Numbered from the stretch's first letter, positions 33,284 through 43,245 are shown. The stretch is 64,000 bases of DNA from Paraburkholderia hospita (GCF_002902965.1 NZ_CP026106.1:2418001-2482000), one strand, 5' to 3'. The notes: generated by a model not told the origin, from the sequence alone. Numbers and translations: made by a program.

Positions 33284-34804
33284 TTACTCCACCCGCCTCG
33301 TATCAGTGGAACCGACGGTAACGTCACCACCCCACCCACCACCCAGCGCGCGAACGAGATTGACGGTCGCAGTCGCCTGAAGGCCGGTGAGCTGCACGGC
33401 CGTCGTTTGCGACTGAAGCACCGTGCGTTCGGCGTCAATCACATCGAGATAGTTGACGGCGCCTTCCCGGTACTGCGTGCGCGAGATCGTTGCAGCCCGC
33501 GTCGAAGCCTCCACGGCCTCATCCTGCGTCTGGACCTGCTGCTCGAGAATCCGCAAGTCCGACAGGTTGTCTTCGACCTCCTGGAACGCCTGTAGCACCT
33601 GCTGACGATAGTTCGCCACGTCTTCGTCGAATACGGCCCGCGCGTTCGCGAGATTCCCCGCGCGACGGCCTCCATCGAAGATCGGCACGGTCAGCGCGGT
33701 GCCCGCCAGCGGTCCGAGAATGAACGCCCGGCTGGACCATTTGAAAAGGTCTGCCAGCGTCGCGGACTCGAATCCCGCAGCGCCCGTTATCGACAGCGCC
33801 GGGAAATACGCCGCCTTCGCCACGCCGACGCGTGCATTTGCCGCCGCCATCGCCCGCTCGGCGGCCGCAATATCGGGCCGCCGCTCGAGCAGCGCGGACG
33901 GCAAGCCCGGCGGAATGCGAATCTGCACGGGCCGCAACGGGTTCGATGCCATCGAGAATTCGGACGGCGCCTTGCCCAGAAGAACCGCGAGACTGTGTTC
34001 CGCCGTCGCCCGCTGTCTCTCTGCCGTCATCGCATCGGAACGTGCCGTTGCCAGCTCGGCTTTGGCGCGGGCGACATCGAGTTCAGCGATGTCACCCGCG
34101 CCGAACTTCGACCGCACGAGTTTCAGCGCCTGCTCGCGCAGCGACACGTTCTGCGCGTAGACCTGCAGTTCCGCGTCCAGCTCGCGGACCTTGAAGTAGT
34201 TCGCAGCGACATCCGCCTGCAGCGAGAGCTGAACCGAGCGCAGCAGCGCCTCCGATTGTTCGCTCTCTGCACGACTCGCCCGCACCGCGTCAGACACCCG
34301 TCCGAACAGGTCCACTTCATAACTCGCGGTCGCCTGGGCGCGCCACAAGGTCTGTGCCGGAATATTTCCACCGTCCGGCTGCAACAGCGAAGCGGGCGAG
34401 ACCTTTTCTCTGGTGGGTCCAAAGCCTGCGTCGATAGTCGGAAACAGACCGGCGCGGGTGGCCTGCTGGAGTGCGCGCGCTTCCTTGAGCCGCGCCGCTG
34501 CCGCAGCCAGATTCTGGTTGGCGGCGAGCGCCTGTTCTTCGAGATCGTTGAGAGCGGGATCATCGAAAATCACCCACCACTTCCCGCGCGGAATCTGGTC
34601 GGACGGTTGCGCGATTTTCCACGCGCCCGCCTGCCCTTCCGTTGTCGCCGTGGCCGTCGTGACGGGCGCTTCCTTGAAAGCCGCGGAGGCCGCCGAAGCG
34701 GGAACCTTGTACTCGGGCGCCAGCGAGCAACCCGCCGTCAGAAGGGCCGCGCTCAGCAGCGTCAACGAGCCCCAGAGCGCAACCTTCACTCTATTGTTCG
34801 ACAT
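33284..34804 (-). CDS. opcM: RND efflux outer-membrane lipoprotein (OprM/OpcM family)
   Basis: A 506-residue TolC-like channel. The signal peptide ends in a lipobox LLTAGC with Cys26 as the lipidation site. Two outer-membrane efflux repeats follow (PRGKWWVIFDDPALNDLEEQAL in the first; AYFPALSITGAAGFES and the coiled-coil QVLQAFQEVEDNLSDLR in the second). ATG at 34804 has AGGA upstream and lies 8 nt after the RND pump stop. It is the last gene of the llpE-ceoA-ceoB-opcM-type operon and forms the exit duct through the outer membrane. Confidence 0.93.
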   Translation of the reverse strand: MSNNRVKVALWGSLTLLSAALLTAGCSLAPEYKVPASAASAAFKEAPVTTATATTEGQAGAWKIAQPSDQIPRGKWWVIFDDPALNDLEEQALAANQNLAAAAARLKEARALQQATRAGLFPTIDAGFGPTREKVSPASLLQPDGGNIPAQTLWRAQATASYEVDLFGRVSDAVRASRAESEQSEALLRSVQLSLQADVAANYFKVRELDAELQVYAQNVSLREQALKLVRSKFGAGDIAELDVARAKAELATARSDAMTAERQRATAEHSLAVLLGKAPSEFSMASNPLRPVQIRIPPGLPSALLERRPDIAAAERAMAAANARVGVAKAAYFPALSITGAAGFESATLADLFKWSSRAFILGPLAGTALTVPIFDGGRRAGNLANARAVFDEDVANYRQQVLQAFQEVEDNLSDLRILEQQVQTQDEAVEASTRAATISRTQYREGAVNYLDVIDAERTVLQSQTTAVQLTGLQATATVNLVRALGGGWGGDVTVGSTDTRRVE

Positions 34805-34812
34805 GGTGATCC

Positions 34813-37800
34813 TCACGCTTCGACGGAAGCATCGACACCGCGAACGTGCGGGTGATGTCCGTGTTTGTCCACGATGTGCTCTTTCCTGTCGAGCTTTCGC
34901 AGAACGACATAGAAGACGGGTGTCAGCAGCAAGCCGAACAGCGTGACGCCCAGCATCCCGAAGAACACGGCAATACCGATCGCGTGACGCATCTCCGAAC
35001 CCGCGCCGCTCGAGACGACCAGCGGCACCACGCCCATGATGAACGCGAACGACGTCATCAGGATCGGGCGCAAACGCAGCCGGCTTGCTTCGATCGCGGC
35101 CTGGACGATCGAGCGCCCTTCCATTTCCAGTTCGCGGGCAAATTCGACAATCAGAATCGCATTCTTCGCGGACAACCCGACCAGCACCATGAGGCCGATC
35201 TGCGTGAAGATATTGTTGTCGCCGTGAGTCAACCAGACGCCGAGCAGCGCGGACAGCACGCTCATCGGTACGATCATCAGAATGGCGAGTGGCAACGTGA
35301 GGCTTTCATACATTGCGGCCAACACCATGTAGACGAGCAGAACGCTGATCGGGAACACCCAGAGCGCCGCATTGCCCGCAAGAATCTGCTGATACGTCAG
35401 ATCGGTCCACTCGAACTTCATCCCTCGCGGCAGGGTCTTGGCGGCGACTTTTTCGATGGCGGCCTGAGCCTGCCCCGACGAATAACCCGGTGCAGGACCG
35501 CCATTGATATCAGCCGCCGTGTAGCCGTTGTATCGGACCACCGAGTCAGGACCATAGGTTGGCGTGACTTTCACGAGGGTGGACAGCGGCACCATCTCAC
35601 CCTTGTCGTTGCGCGTCTTCAGCAGTCCGATGTCGTCCATGTGCGCGCGGAAAGGCGCATCCGCCTGCACTCGCACCTGATAGACACGGCCGAAGCGGTT
35701 GAAGTCATTCACATAGAACGAACCGAGATAGACCTGCATCGTGGCGAAAATGTCGTTCACGGAGATACCCAATTGCTTGGCCTTCACGCGGTCCACGGCG
35801 ACATTCACTTGCGGAACATTGATCTGGTACGTCGAGAACGCCGGGCCGAGTTCAGGTGTCTTCGCTGCCTCCTTGAGGAACGATTGAGTCGCGTTGTTCA
35901 ACGCGGTATAGCCTTGCGCCTGCTGGTCTTCGATCTGAAGCTTGAAGCCACCCAGCGTGCCCAGACCGAGAACGGGTGGTGGCGGAAACACCGCGACGAA
36001 CGCCCCCTTGATGCCGGACAGCCGCTTGTTCAGTTCGGCGGCAATGCTCAGTCCGTTCATCGACTTGCCCTTACGCTCTTCGAAGGGCGTTTCGCCAAAG
36101 AAGATGACGGCCGAACTCGACGAGTTGGTGAAGCCGTTGATCGACAAGCCGGGGAACTGCACGGCTGATTCGACGCCGGGCGTCTTCAGCGCGATCTCCC
36201 CGACTTCGCGCACCACATCTTCCGTGCGGTCGAGCGACGCGCCGTTCGGCAACTGCACGATCGCGACCAGGTACTGCTTGTCCTGAACGGGAACGAATCC
36301 ACCCGGCACGACCTTGCTCATGAGCACAGTCAGCCCCAGCAACACGGCATAGATCGCAAGAATCACGACCTTGCGGTTGACGACCTTCGATACGCCACGG
36401 CTATACGACTCGGAGCCACGATGAAATACCTTGTTGAATGCGTTGAAGAACGGACCGAATACCCGATCCATTGCACGCGTGAGCCAATCCTTCGGGTCGT
36501 GATGCCCTTTGAGCAACAGCGCGGAAAGCGCGGGCGAAAGCGTCAGCGAGTTGAACGCGGAAATGACCGTCGAAATGGCAATGGTCATGGCGAACTGCTT
36601 GTAGAACTGGCCCGTCAGGCCGTTCATGAAGGCGAGCGGCACGAACACGGCAATCAGCGTCAGGGCAATGGCGATAATCGGCCCGCTGACCTCCTGCATC
36701 GCCTGATGGGTCGCCTCCTTCGGAGTCAGGCCCGTAGCGATATTGCGTTCGACGTTCTCGACCACCACGATCGCGTCGTCGACCACGATGCCGATTGCCA
36801 GCACCATGCCGAACAGCGACAGCGCGTTGATCGAGAAACCAAATGCAAGCAACAGCGAGAACGTGCCGACAATCGAAACGGGTACGGCGAGCAAGGGGAT
36901 GATCGACGCGCGCCACGATTGCAGGAACACGATGACCACCAGCACGACCAGCGCGATGGCTTCCAGCAAAGTGTGAATCACGGCATGAATACTCGAACGC
37001 ACGAACTGCGTCGGGTCATAGACGATGTCGTACTTCACGCCTTCCGGCATGTCAGCCTGGAGTGCCTTCATCGCCTCGCGAACGTGTTCCGAAATGTCCA
37101 GCGAGTTCGCTCCCGGCAACTCGAAGATCGCCATCGCTACCGCCGACTTGTTATTCAGCAGCGAACGGCGTGCGTATTCCGACGCTCCCATTTCGACGCG
37201 CGCGACGTCCTTGAGTCGCGTCACCGCGCCATCGGGCGAGGTCTTCAGGACGATGTCGCGGAATTCGTCTTCCGTTTCGAGTCTGCCCTGCGCATTCACA
37301 TTGAGTTGCAGCGGCGCATCGGGCGTCGACGGAGACGCACCCACCTGGCCGGCGGCCACCTGAAGGTTCTGGTCGCGGATCGCTGTCACCACATCGTTGG
37401 CGGTCATGTTGTGCTCGGCCACCTTCTGCGGATCGAGCCACACGCGCATCGAATAGTCCCCGGAACCCCACAGTGTGACCTGCCCAACGCCGGGAATACG
37501 CTCGAGCCGGTCGCGAACATTGATCAGCGCATAGTTGCGCAGATACGTGCTGTTGTATTTCTCGCTCGGCGAAACAAGGTGGACAACCATCGTGAGCGTC
37601 GGCGACGACTTGATCGTCGTCACTCCGAGGCGTTGCACGTCCTCGGGCAAGCGCGGCAGCGCCTGGTTCACACGCGTCTCCACCTGCTGCTGCGCGAGGT
37701 CGGGATTCGTGCCGAGCTTGAACGTGATCGTCAATGTGAGCGTGCCGTCGCTATTCGCCTGCGACTGCATGTACAGCATGTTTTCGACACCGTTGATCTG

Positions 37801-38007
37801 TTCTTCGAGCGGCGAAGCTACCGTTTCGGCAATCACCTTCGGGTTGGCGCCGGGGTATTGCGCCGTCACCACGACGGACGGCGGGACCACGCCTGGATAT
37901 TCGGAGATGGGCAGATTGACCATCGAGATCAGCCCCGCCAGCAAGATCATTGCTGACAGGACAGCCGCGAATATCGGGCGTTCGATAAAAAACTTGGAGA
38001 GGTTCAT
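34813..38007 (-). CDS. ceoB: RND multidrug efflux pump inner-membrane subunit (CeoB/BpeF, HAE1 family)
   Basis: A 1064-residue proton-driven RND exporter with 12 helices and two large periplasmic loops. Helix 4 carries the Asp pair in IGIVVDDAIVVVENVERN and helix 10 the Lys in GLSAKNAILIVEFA, both needed for proton relay. MNLSKFFIERPIFAAVLS is the usual start. The gene order llpE-MFP-RND-OMF with a divergent LysR matches ceoAB-opcM of B. cenocepacia and bpeEF-oprC of B. pseudomallei, which export chloramphenicol, trimethoprim and fluoroquinolones. Actual substrates here are inferred from that match. Confidence 0.93.
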   Translation of the reverse strand: MNLSKFFIERPIFAAVLSAMILLAGLISMVNLPISEYPGVVPPSVVVTAQYPGANPKVIAETVASPLEEQINGVENMLYMQSQANSDGTLTLTITFKLGTNPDLAQQQVETRVNQALPRLPEDVQRLGVTTIKSSPTLTMVVHLVSPSEKYNSTYLRNYALINVRDRLERIPGVGQVTLWGSGDYSMRVWLDPQKVAEHNMTANDVVTAIRDQNLQVAAGQVGASPSTPDAPLQLNVNAQGRLETEDEFRDIVLKTSPDGAVTRLKDVARVEMGASEYARRSLLNNKSAVAMAIFELPGANSLDISEHVREAMKALQADMPEGVKYDIVYDPTQFVRSSIHAVIHTLLEAIALVVLVVIVFLQSWRASIIPLLAVPVSIVGTFSLLLAFGFSINALSLFGMVLAIGIVVDDAIVVVENVERNIATGLTPKEATHQAMQEVSGPIIAIALTLIAVFVPLAFMNGLTGQFYKQFAMTIAISTVISAFNSLTLSPALSALLLKGHHDPKDWLTRAMDRVFGPFFNAFNKVFHRGSESYSRGVSKVVNRKVVILAIYAVLLGLTVLMSKVVPGGFVPVQDKQYLVAIVQLPNGASLDRTEDVVREVGEIALKTPGVESAVQFPGLSINGFTNSSSSAVIFFGETPFEERKGKSMNGLSIAAELNKRLSGIKGAFVAVFPPPPVLGLGTLGGFKLQIEDQQAQGYTALNNATQSFLKEAAKTPELGPAFSTYQINVPQVNVAVDRVKAKQLGISVNDIFATMQVYLGSFYVNDFNRFGRVYQVRVQADAPFRAHMDDIGLLKTRNDKGEMVPLSTLVKVTPTYGPDSVVRYNGYTAADINGGPAPGYSSGQAQAAIEKVAAKTLPRGMKFEWTDLTYQQILAGNAALWVFPISVLLVYMVLAAMYESLTLPLAILMIVPMSVLSALLGVWLTHGDNNIFTQIGLMVLVGLSAKNAILIVEFARELEMEGRSIVQAAIEASRLRLRPILMTSFAFIMGVVPLVVSSGAGSEMRHAIGIAVFFGMLGVTLFGLLLTPVFYVVLRKLDRKEHIVDKHGHHPHVRGVDASVEA

Positions 38008-38052
38008 GACATTCTCTGGCTAGGCATAAAGGGCCATGCGCAATGCGCGCAC

Positions 38053-39228
38053 TCAGGAAGCCCTTGTCGTAGAGGCGGTGTCGCCCAGCATCTGCACCGG
38101 GTTGGGCTTGACGGGATCGCCCGGACGAACGCGCTGTATGCCGTTCACGACGACGCGGTCTCCCGGCTGCAGACCACCCGTGATGACGCGCAAACCCTGA
38201 TGCTGGTCGCCCAGCTTCACTTCGCGGTATCGGACCCGGTTCTCCGTGTCCACCAGCAGCACGAACTTCTTGTCCTGATCGGTCTGAATGGCTGCGTCGC
38301 TGACCAGCACTGCCTGATGCGGCACGCCGCCGCCCACGCGCGCCCGGACGTAAAGGCCCGGGACCAGCACGCCGTCCTCGTTGTCGAAACGCGCGCGCAC
38401 GCGAATCGTCCCGGAACTGGTGTCGAGCCGGTTGTCGACGGAATCGATCACGCCCTGCCGCGAATAGCCCGTCTCGTTAGCGAGTCCGACGGAGACAGGC
38501 ACCGTCACTTTCGAGTCGCGACTAAGAAAGCGCAGGTACGTCTGCTCGTCGACATCGAACGACGCATAGATGGGCGATGTCGACACCAGCGTTGTCAGCA
38601 CAGGCGCAGTGGCTCCCGGCGAAACAATGTTGCCAACCGTCAGTTCCGCGCGGGATACGCGTCCCGACACGGGCGCCGTGATGGCGGTGTAGCCAAGATT
38701 GATCTGCGCCGCTTCAAGCGCGGCTTTCGCCGCCTTCACGGCTGCCACCGCTTCGCGATTCGCGTTCTGCGCCTGGTCGTAGTCGCGTTTGGCGATGGCG
38801 TTGTCCGTCAGCAGCCTTTGCGCGCGAGCCCAGTCCGCCGTCGCATAACCGTTGCGGGACTCCGCCGAAGCGAGTTGCGCTGCTGCCCGGTCGACCTCCG
38901 CCTGATACGGACGCGGGTCGATCGTGACGAGCAGGTCGCCCTTTCTGACCGTCGCGCCGTCGTGGAAGTGGACGGCGACGATCGTTCCGGAAACGAGCGG
39001 CCGGATCTCCACGTTGTTGATGGCCTCGATGCGGCCCGAGTAGGCCTGATAGTCGGTGATGGTCTGCGAGACCACGGGCGCGACATCCACGTCCGCAGCC
39101 GGCGGCGCTGCAGCGGCGGCAGCCTCGCTCAGAGGCGCGCTACCACGCACGTGATATGTCGCGGCAGTGCCCGCGACAATGACCAGGAAGACCGCGCTGG
39201 CGGCGACCAGCCTACGCTTTGACGGCAT
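38053..39228 (-). CDS. ceoA: RND efflux periplasmic adaptor (membrane fusion protein)
   Basis: A 391-residue adaptor. An N-terminal hydrophobic segment (RRLVAASAVFLVIVAGTAAT) anchors it or acts as an export signal; no lipobox Cys is seen. The barrel-sandwich/lipoyl halves are around IRPLVSGTIVAVHFHDGATVRKGDLL and AVKAAKAALEAAQINLGYTAITAPVSGRV, flanking a helical hairpin. The ATG at 39228 has GGGAG 7 nt upstream; a TTG 6 nt before was not chosen. It is 45 nt from the pump gene. It couples the pump to the OpcM-type channel. Confidence 0.93.
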   Translation of the reverse strand: MPSKRRLVAASAVFLVIVAGTAATYHVRGSAPLSEAAAAAAPPAADVDVAPVVSQTITDYQAYSGRIEAINNVEIRPLVSGTIVAVHFHDGATVRKGDLLVTIDPRPYQAEVDRAAAQLASAESRNGYATADWARAQRLLTDNAIAKRDYDQAQNANREAVAAVKAAKAALEAAQINLGYTAITAPVSGRVSRAELTVGNIVSPGATAPVLTTLVSTSPIYASFDVDEQTYLRFLSRDSKVTVPVSVGLANETGYSRQGVIDSVDNRLDTSSGTIRVRARFDNEDGVLVPGLYVRARVGGGVPHQAVLVSDAAIQTDQDKKFVLLVDTENRVRYREVKLGDQHQGLRVITGGLQPGDRVVVNGIQRVRPGDPVKPNPVQMLGDTASTTRAS

Positions 39229-39258
39229 TTTCAAACTCCCATTTATTGGTTACATGAA

Positions 39259-40074
39259 TCAGGAACGCTTCGGCGCCGCGCCAAGTTCTTTGCTGAAGAA
39301 GGCGGCAACGTCAGCGATGACGTCCTGTCGTGACGCCAGTTCGTAGTGCGCGACGCCGCGGTAGCGTGTGACCATCGTGGGCACGCCCGCCGCGATCAGT
39401 CCGGCGGCGTACCGCTCCGCCTCCACGTGCATCAGGTCGTTTTCCGCACTTGCGATGAATGCGGCAGGCAGCCCCGCCAGACGCAGGGACTCGATTGGCG
39501 CGGCGTAGGGATGAAGCCTCAGCGACGCCAACGGCAGATACGCTCGATATCCGGACGCACACTCCTCGGCGCACATATCTAGCGTTATCTCATCATCCAG
39601 ATCTGGAAAGCGCGTCATACTTGGATCGAGCAGCGGCGCAAGCAGCGCCTGGGCGCAAAAACGAAAAGAGGCCCGGTCACGGACCATCGCCGCGAGACCT
39701 GTCGCCAGATTGCCTCCCGCGTCGTGCCCGGCGACAGCCATTCGCTTCGCGTCGGCATGAAGCGCGCGCGCATGGGTGACGACCCACTGCGCAGCGAGGA
39801 ATCCGTCATGGAGCGCGGTAGGGAACGGAAATGCAGGCGCCAGCGAGTAACCCACCGAGACGACCAGTGCATGCACCTGGAACGCGATCTGCGAGCACAT
39901 TGGATCGGACTGCTCGGGCGTTCCTTTAACGAATCCGCCGCCGTGAAAGAAAAATATGACAGGCAACACGTCGCGCCTGCCCGGAGGACGATAGGTACGC
40001 AAGCGGATGGCTTGTGCGTGGCCGTCCAGATCCACGTTCTGAATTTCGATCGCCTGTTCGACATTGATTGACAT
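39259..40074 (-). CDS. llpE: Alpha/beta-hydrolase of the efflux operon (LlpE type) with altered nucleophile
   Basis: A 271-residue protein of the hormone-sensitive lipase-like alpha/beta-hydrolase fold. The oxyanion motif HGGG is at residues 44-47, and the C-terminal Asp (ASAENDLMH) and His (RGVAHYEL) candidates are present. The nucleophile elbow reads GHDAGG (116-121) instead of GDSAGG, so Asp118 replaces the expected Ser. As first gene of the efflux operon it corresponds to LlpE of the ceo/bpeEF operons, whose function is unclear. Start ATG at 40074 is chosen by family length; the longer frame is hydrophobic and unlike the family. Confidence 0.85.
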   Translation of the reverse strand: MSINVEQAIEIQNVDLDGHAQAIRLRTYRPPGRRDVLPVIFFFHGGGFVKGTPEQSDPMCSQIAFQVHALVVSVGYSLAPAFPFPTALHDGFLAAQWVVTHARALHADAKRMAVAGHDAGGNLATGLAAMVRDRASFRFCAQALLAPLLDPSMTRFPDLDDEITLDMCAEECASGYRAYLPLASLRLHPYAAPIESLRLAGLPAAFIASAENDLMHVEAERYAAGLIAAGVPTMVTRYRGVAHYELASRQDVIADVAAFFSKELGAAPKRS

Positions 40075-40252
40075 AGCCTGCAGGCCTGCGCCTTCCCGGA
40101 TGTTTCGATGCGAGCAATTCTGTCCGAAGACGAAAATCAGATAAATGGTTATAATCCAGAACACTATTCACGGCAGCCGAAGAATCACCGGTATCTCCCG
40201 CCCTGCCGCGTCCGAAAGCGAGTTGCAGCTGATTTGTGTGAGGTAAGGGAAT

Positions 40253-41272
40253 ATGGACAAGCTCCTGGCGATGAAGGTCTTCACCAAGGTCGTCGAGATG
40301 AACAGCTTCGCTCGCGCGGCGGACGCTCTGGACATTCCGCGTGCGTCGGCCACCACCATCATCAAGAATCTGGAAGCGAATCTGCACACGCGCCTGATGC
40401 AGCGAACCACGCGCCGCCTGAACTTGACGCCCGAAGGCGCGGGATATTACGAACGCTGCGTGCGGGTGCTCGCCGACATCGACGAGATCGAGGACAGCCT
40501 CGCCAATGTCGTCAAAGGCCCTCGGGGCAAACTCAGAGTGGACATGCCCGGTTCGCTGGGGCGCCTGATCGTGATGCCACGCCTCGAAGAATTTCGCGAG
40601 CGGCACCCGCACGTCGAACTCATGCTGGGTTTCGGAGACAGGCACGTGGACCTGATTCAGGAAGGGGTCGACTGTGCGCTCCGGGTCGGCAATCTGGACG
40701 ATTCCACGCTGGTCGCACGGCGGCTCGGCGCCCTGTCGACCATCACTGCCGCCAGTCCGGCCTACCTCGCTCGCTACGGCGAACCTCGCTCACTCGAAGA
40801 ACTCGAGCAACACGTCGCGGTGCACTATTTTTCCAGCCGTACCGGTCGAACCCTGGGCTTGAACTTCGATGTGAATGGCGAAAGCAGGGACATGAAAATG
40901 AATGGCGGCCTGGCCGTCAACGATGCGGACGCTTACGTCATGTGCGGCGTCAACGGTGCCGGCATCATTCAGGCGCCGTTGTTCATGCTTGCATCGCATG
41001 TCGAAGCGGGTGATCTCAAGGAAATACTCGCGCCATGGAAAGTGCGCTCCATGCCGCTGTCTGCCGTCTATCCTCACAACCGGCATCTCGCCCCAAAGGT
41101 CCGGGTGTTTGTCGAATGGGTGGCGGAAATTTGCGCACAGTCCCCGCTTGCATTCGCGCGTAACCGTCCGCCGATTGACAGGACCCGTGACGACCGTCTG
41201 GCCGCGACCCAATCGCCGCTACTCGTCGACAAGGTCTATTCCGATGAGTTGGACATGGCAGTCAGCACCTGA
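40253..41272 (+). CDS. ceoR: LysR-family regulator of the efflux operon (CeoR/BpeT type)
   Basis: A 339-residue LysR regulator. The HTH is MDKLLAMKVFTKVVEMNSFARAADALDIPRASATTIIKNLE, the layout of the CrgA-type group, and the C-terminal effector domain follows from about residue 92. AAGGGAAT precedes the ATG. It is divergent from llpE-ceoAB-opcM, exactly as ceoR and bpeT are. Such regulators activate the pump in response to salicylate or pump substrates. The 178-bp shared region holds a GGTTATAATCC element (40148-40158). Confidence 0.9.
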   Translation: MDKLLAMKVFTKVVEMNSFARAADALDIPRASATTIIKNLEANLHTRLMQRTTRRLNLTPEGAGYYERCVRVLADIDEIEDSLANVVKGPRGKLRVDMPGSLGRLIVMPRLEEFRERHPHVELMLGFGDRHVDLIQEGVDCALRVGNLDDSTLVARRLGALSTITAASPAYLARYGEPRSLEELEQHVAVHYFSSRTGRTLGLNFDVNGESRDMKMNGGLAVNDADAYVMCGVNGAGIIQAPLFMLASHVEAGDLKEILAPWKVRSMPLSAVYPHNRHLAPKVRVFVEWVAEICAQSPLAFARNRPPIDRTRDDRLAATQSPLLVDKVYSDELDMAVST

Positions 41273-41424
41273 TCGCCGCAACCGGTGAAATCCGCGACGA
41301 TTTTTCACTTCATCCGAACACAGATGTCGGCACGTGCATCTTTATCGCTCCCGTGTCGCTTCATACACTTGCGCTCACGCTGTGGGCAATCGTGTCCGTC
41401 TATCGCCAACGTCACAACTCCACG

Positions 41425-41706
41425 ATGAAATCGACCGTTCAAGCTCTCGCAATCGCGGCAATCTTCGCCACCCCGCTGTCCACCTACGCGCAGGCGAGTC
41501 AACCGCTCACTCAAGCGCCGGTACGCACGGCGCCCGTAGCCGCCGATCAGGGCAGCCCCTCGCCACAGAGCCTTCGCACGCCGGGTCACTCAGCCGCCAC
41601 GGACGAAGCGGGCTTTGGTGGCGATCCGAGAGGTACGTCGCAAACGGGTGGGAGTGGCGATACGACGGTTAGCTCCTATTCGCCGCCCATTCGCGTCGCG
41701 CGTTAA
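41425..41706 (+). CDS. Small secreted hypothetical protein
   Basis: A 93-residue protein with a clear signal peptide (MKSTVQALAIAAIFATPLS, cleavage near TYA-QASQ). The mature part is low in complexity, rich in Pro, Gly, Ser and Thr, without recognisable domain. Short exported proteins of this style (DUF4148-like neighbourhood) are frequent in Burkholderiaceae. It stands alone between ceoR and a terminator. The Shine-Dalgarno is weak. Function unknown. Confidence 0.65.
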   Translation: MKSTVQALAIAAIFATPLSTYAQASQPLTQAPVRTAPVAADQGSPSPQSLRTPGHSAATDEAGFGGDPRGTSQTGGSGDTTVSSYSPPIRVAR

Positions 41707-41758
41707 GCAGAGCAGGCAGCCAGCGGGCTCCCCGTGCGCGAGCCGCGCTAAAACAGAA

Positions 41759-41781
41759 AGAGGCGTCTCTGCGACGCCTCT
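41759..41781. terminator. Bidirectional terminator
   Basis: A 9-bp stem AGAGGCGTC / GACGCCTCT with a 5-nt loop lies between converging genes. On the minus strand it is followed by TTCTGTTTTA, and on the plus strand by TCTCGTT, so it serves best the sulfur operon ending at 41809. Confidence 0.8.
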
Positions 41782-41808
41782 TCTCGTTGCGGCGCGGCCC
41801 CACCATCG

Positions 41809-43242
41809 TCATGCGCTCGACGTTTCCCTGCCCCACAGATTTGACGCATACAGAGACTCGTCGAACTCGGCAGGCACGTCAGCGGCGAGCCGTTGCGCGT
41901 GCGAATCGATATCGCCGAGAAACAGGTCGCGGCTGATGCGGCGAACCACGGCGGGAATATCGCGCTTCATGCTCGGCACATCGCCGACAGGCACGCCTGC
42001 GCTGACGAATCCCGCGGGGTTGTACACATGAATGTCCTTCAGATACGGCGCATCGCCCGGAACCTTCTCTTTGTATTCGAGCGCGTGGCCGAGATACGGA
42101 TGCGCGCCTAGCCCGTCGTCCGCCTCTTCGCTGGACGGCGTGAACTGGTCGCGCCACAAAAGAATGTGCGACGCGAAACTGGCCAGCTCAGGACGCGCGG
42201 CCGGATCGATGAAATAGCCGGTGCCCGCAATGGCGAAGTCGAAGCGAAACGTCTCGCCGGACGCGGCAGCAGCAATCTGCCCCGACGCTTCACGCGCGCT
42301 TTCCCACTGCGCACCGAGATGCAGATGGAAGTTCTCGAAGCGCGTCACGCGCTCGATCGAATCCGGCGGCGCCGTCGAACCCGAGCGTTTGAAGCGCAGC
42401 GCCTGCGCCCAACGCAACGCATCGGGCAGATCGAAGTAGTTATCGTATGCGCCCGGATAAGCGCGCGCGCGTGATACGGGCGTGGCCGCGAGCGTCGTAC
42501 GGCGCGCGAACAGGTGCACGTCCGCTGCGCCCGCTTCGAGCGCGGTCGCGGCGGCATCGAACGCAGAGGCCGCGCCGCCCAGCACGGCAAACGACTTGCC
42601 GCGCAAAGCCGCGAAATCGATTGGATCGGACGTATGCGCAACAAGCTGCGGCGGCAAGTTCTCGAGCACCGCCGGCACGAATGCGCCACCATTGCCTGCG
42701 ACGCCATTGCACAACAGCACCTTGCGCGCCGTTTCGACACGCGCGACGCCGTCCACTTCGAGATGGAGCGCGAAATGCGCGCCCTTCGGCTCGATTCGCA
42801 CGAGACGCGTGCCATAGCGAACCGGAATCTCAAGAAACGCGCGATACCACGCGAGGTATTCGGCCCAGCGCTCTCGCGGAATGCGGTCGATGTCTTGATA
42901 CGACGCCGCGCCGAAACGCGCTTCGTACCAGGCACGAAAACTCAAACCCGGTAAGCCGCCTTCAGGCCCGACAAGCGTCTTCGGCGTACGCAGCTTGTTC
43001 ATGCGCGCACGGTTGAGCCATACGCCCGCCTTCGCCGCATCCGCCGCCGCATCGATCACGCTGACGCGGCCAATGCCCGCGCGCCGCAGCGCAAACGCGA
43101 ACGCACAGCCCGTCTGCCCCGCGCCGACGATAAAAACGTTGTGATCGACGCCCGGCCGGTCCGGCACCCAGTTGTCGGGCGCGGGTCCGAGCAGATCGAG
43201 CGTACGGCGTGCATCGCGGTCCACATCGGCAGTCTGTGTCAT
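41809..43242 (-). CDS. FAD/NAD(P)-binding oxidoreductase (flavin monooxygenase-like)
   Basis: A 477-residue flavoprotein with an FAD Rossmann motif VFIVGAGQTGCAFAFAL (about 36-52), a second dinucleotide site FAVLGGAASAFDAAATAL (about 210-227) and a C-terminal GTGYFIDPAARPEL. The double Rossmann layout is that of FMO-type monooxygenases or thioredoxin-reductase-like enzymes, and the FMO fingerprint is not obvious. It is the last gene of the sulfur operon, 3 nt after the binding-protein gene. S- or N-oxygenation of the imported compound is a reasonable guess. Confidence 0.85.
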   Translation of the reverse strand: MTQTADVDRDARRTLDLLGPAPDNWVPDRPGVDHNVFIVGAGQTGCAFAFALRRAGIGRVSVIDAAADAAKAGVWLNRARMNKLRTPKTLVGPEGGLPGLSFRAWYEARFGAASYQDIDRIPRERWAEYLAWYRAFLEIPVRYGTRLVRIEPKGAHFALHLEVDGVARVETARKVLLCNGVAGNGGAFVPAVLENLPPQLVAHTSDPIDFAALRGKSFAVLGGAASAFDAAATALEAGAADVHLFARRTTLAATPVSRARAYPGAYDNYFDLPDALRWAQALRFKRSGSTAPPDSIERVTRFENFHLHLGAQWESAREASGQIAAAASGETFRFDFAIAGTGYFIDPAARPELASFASHILLWRDQFTPSSEEADDGLGAHPYLGHALEYKEKVPGDAPYLKDIHVYNPAGFVSAGVPVGDVPSMKRDIPAVVRRISRDLFLGDIDSHAQRLAADVPAEFDESLYASNLWGRETSSA

Positions 43243-43245
43243 GGG

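Noticed and set aside
36421..37956. Plus-strand open frame of about 511 codons opposite the RND pump gene
   Set aside because: Arg/His-rich antisense shadow with no family resemblance; the pump reading is unambiguous.
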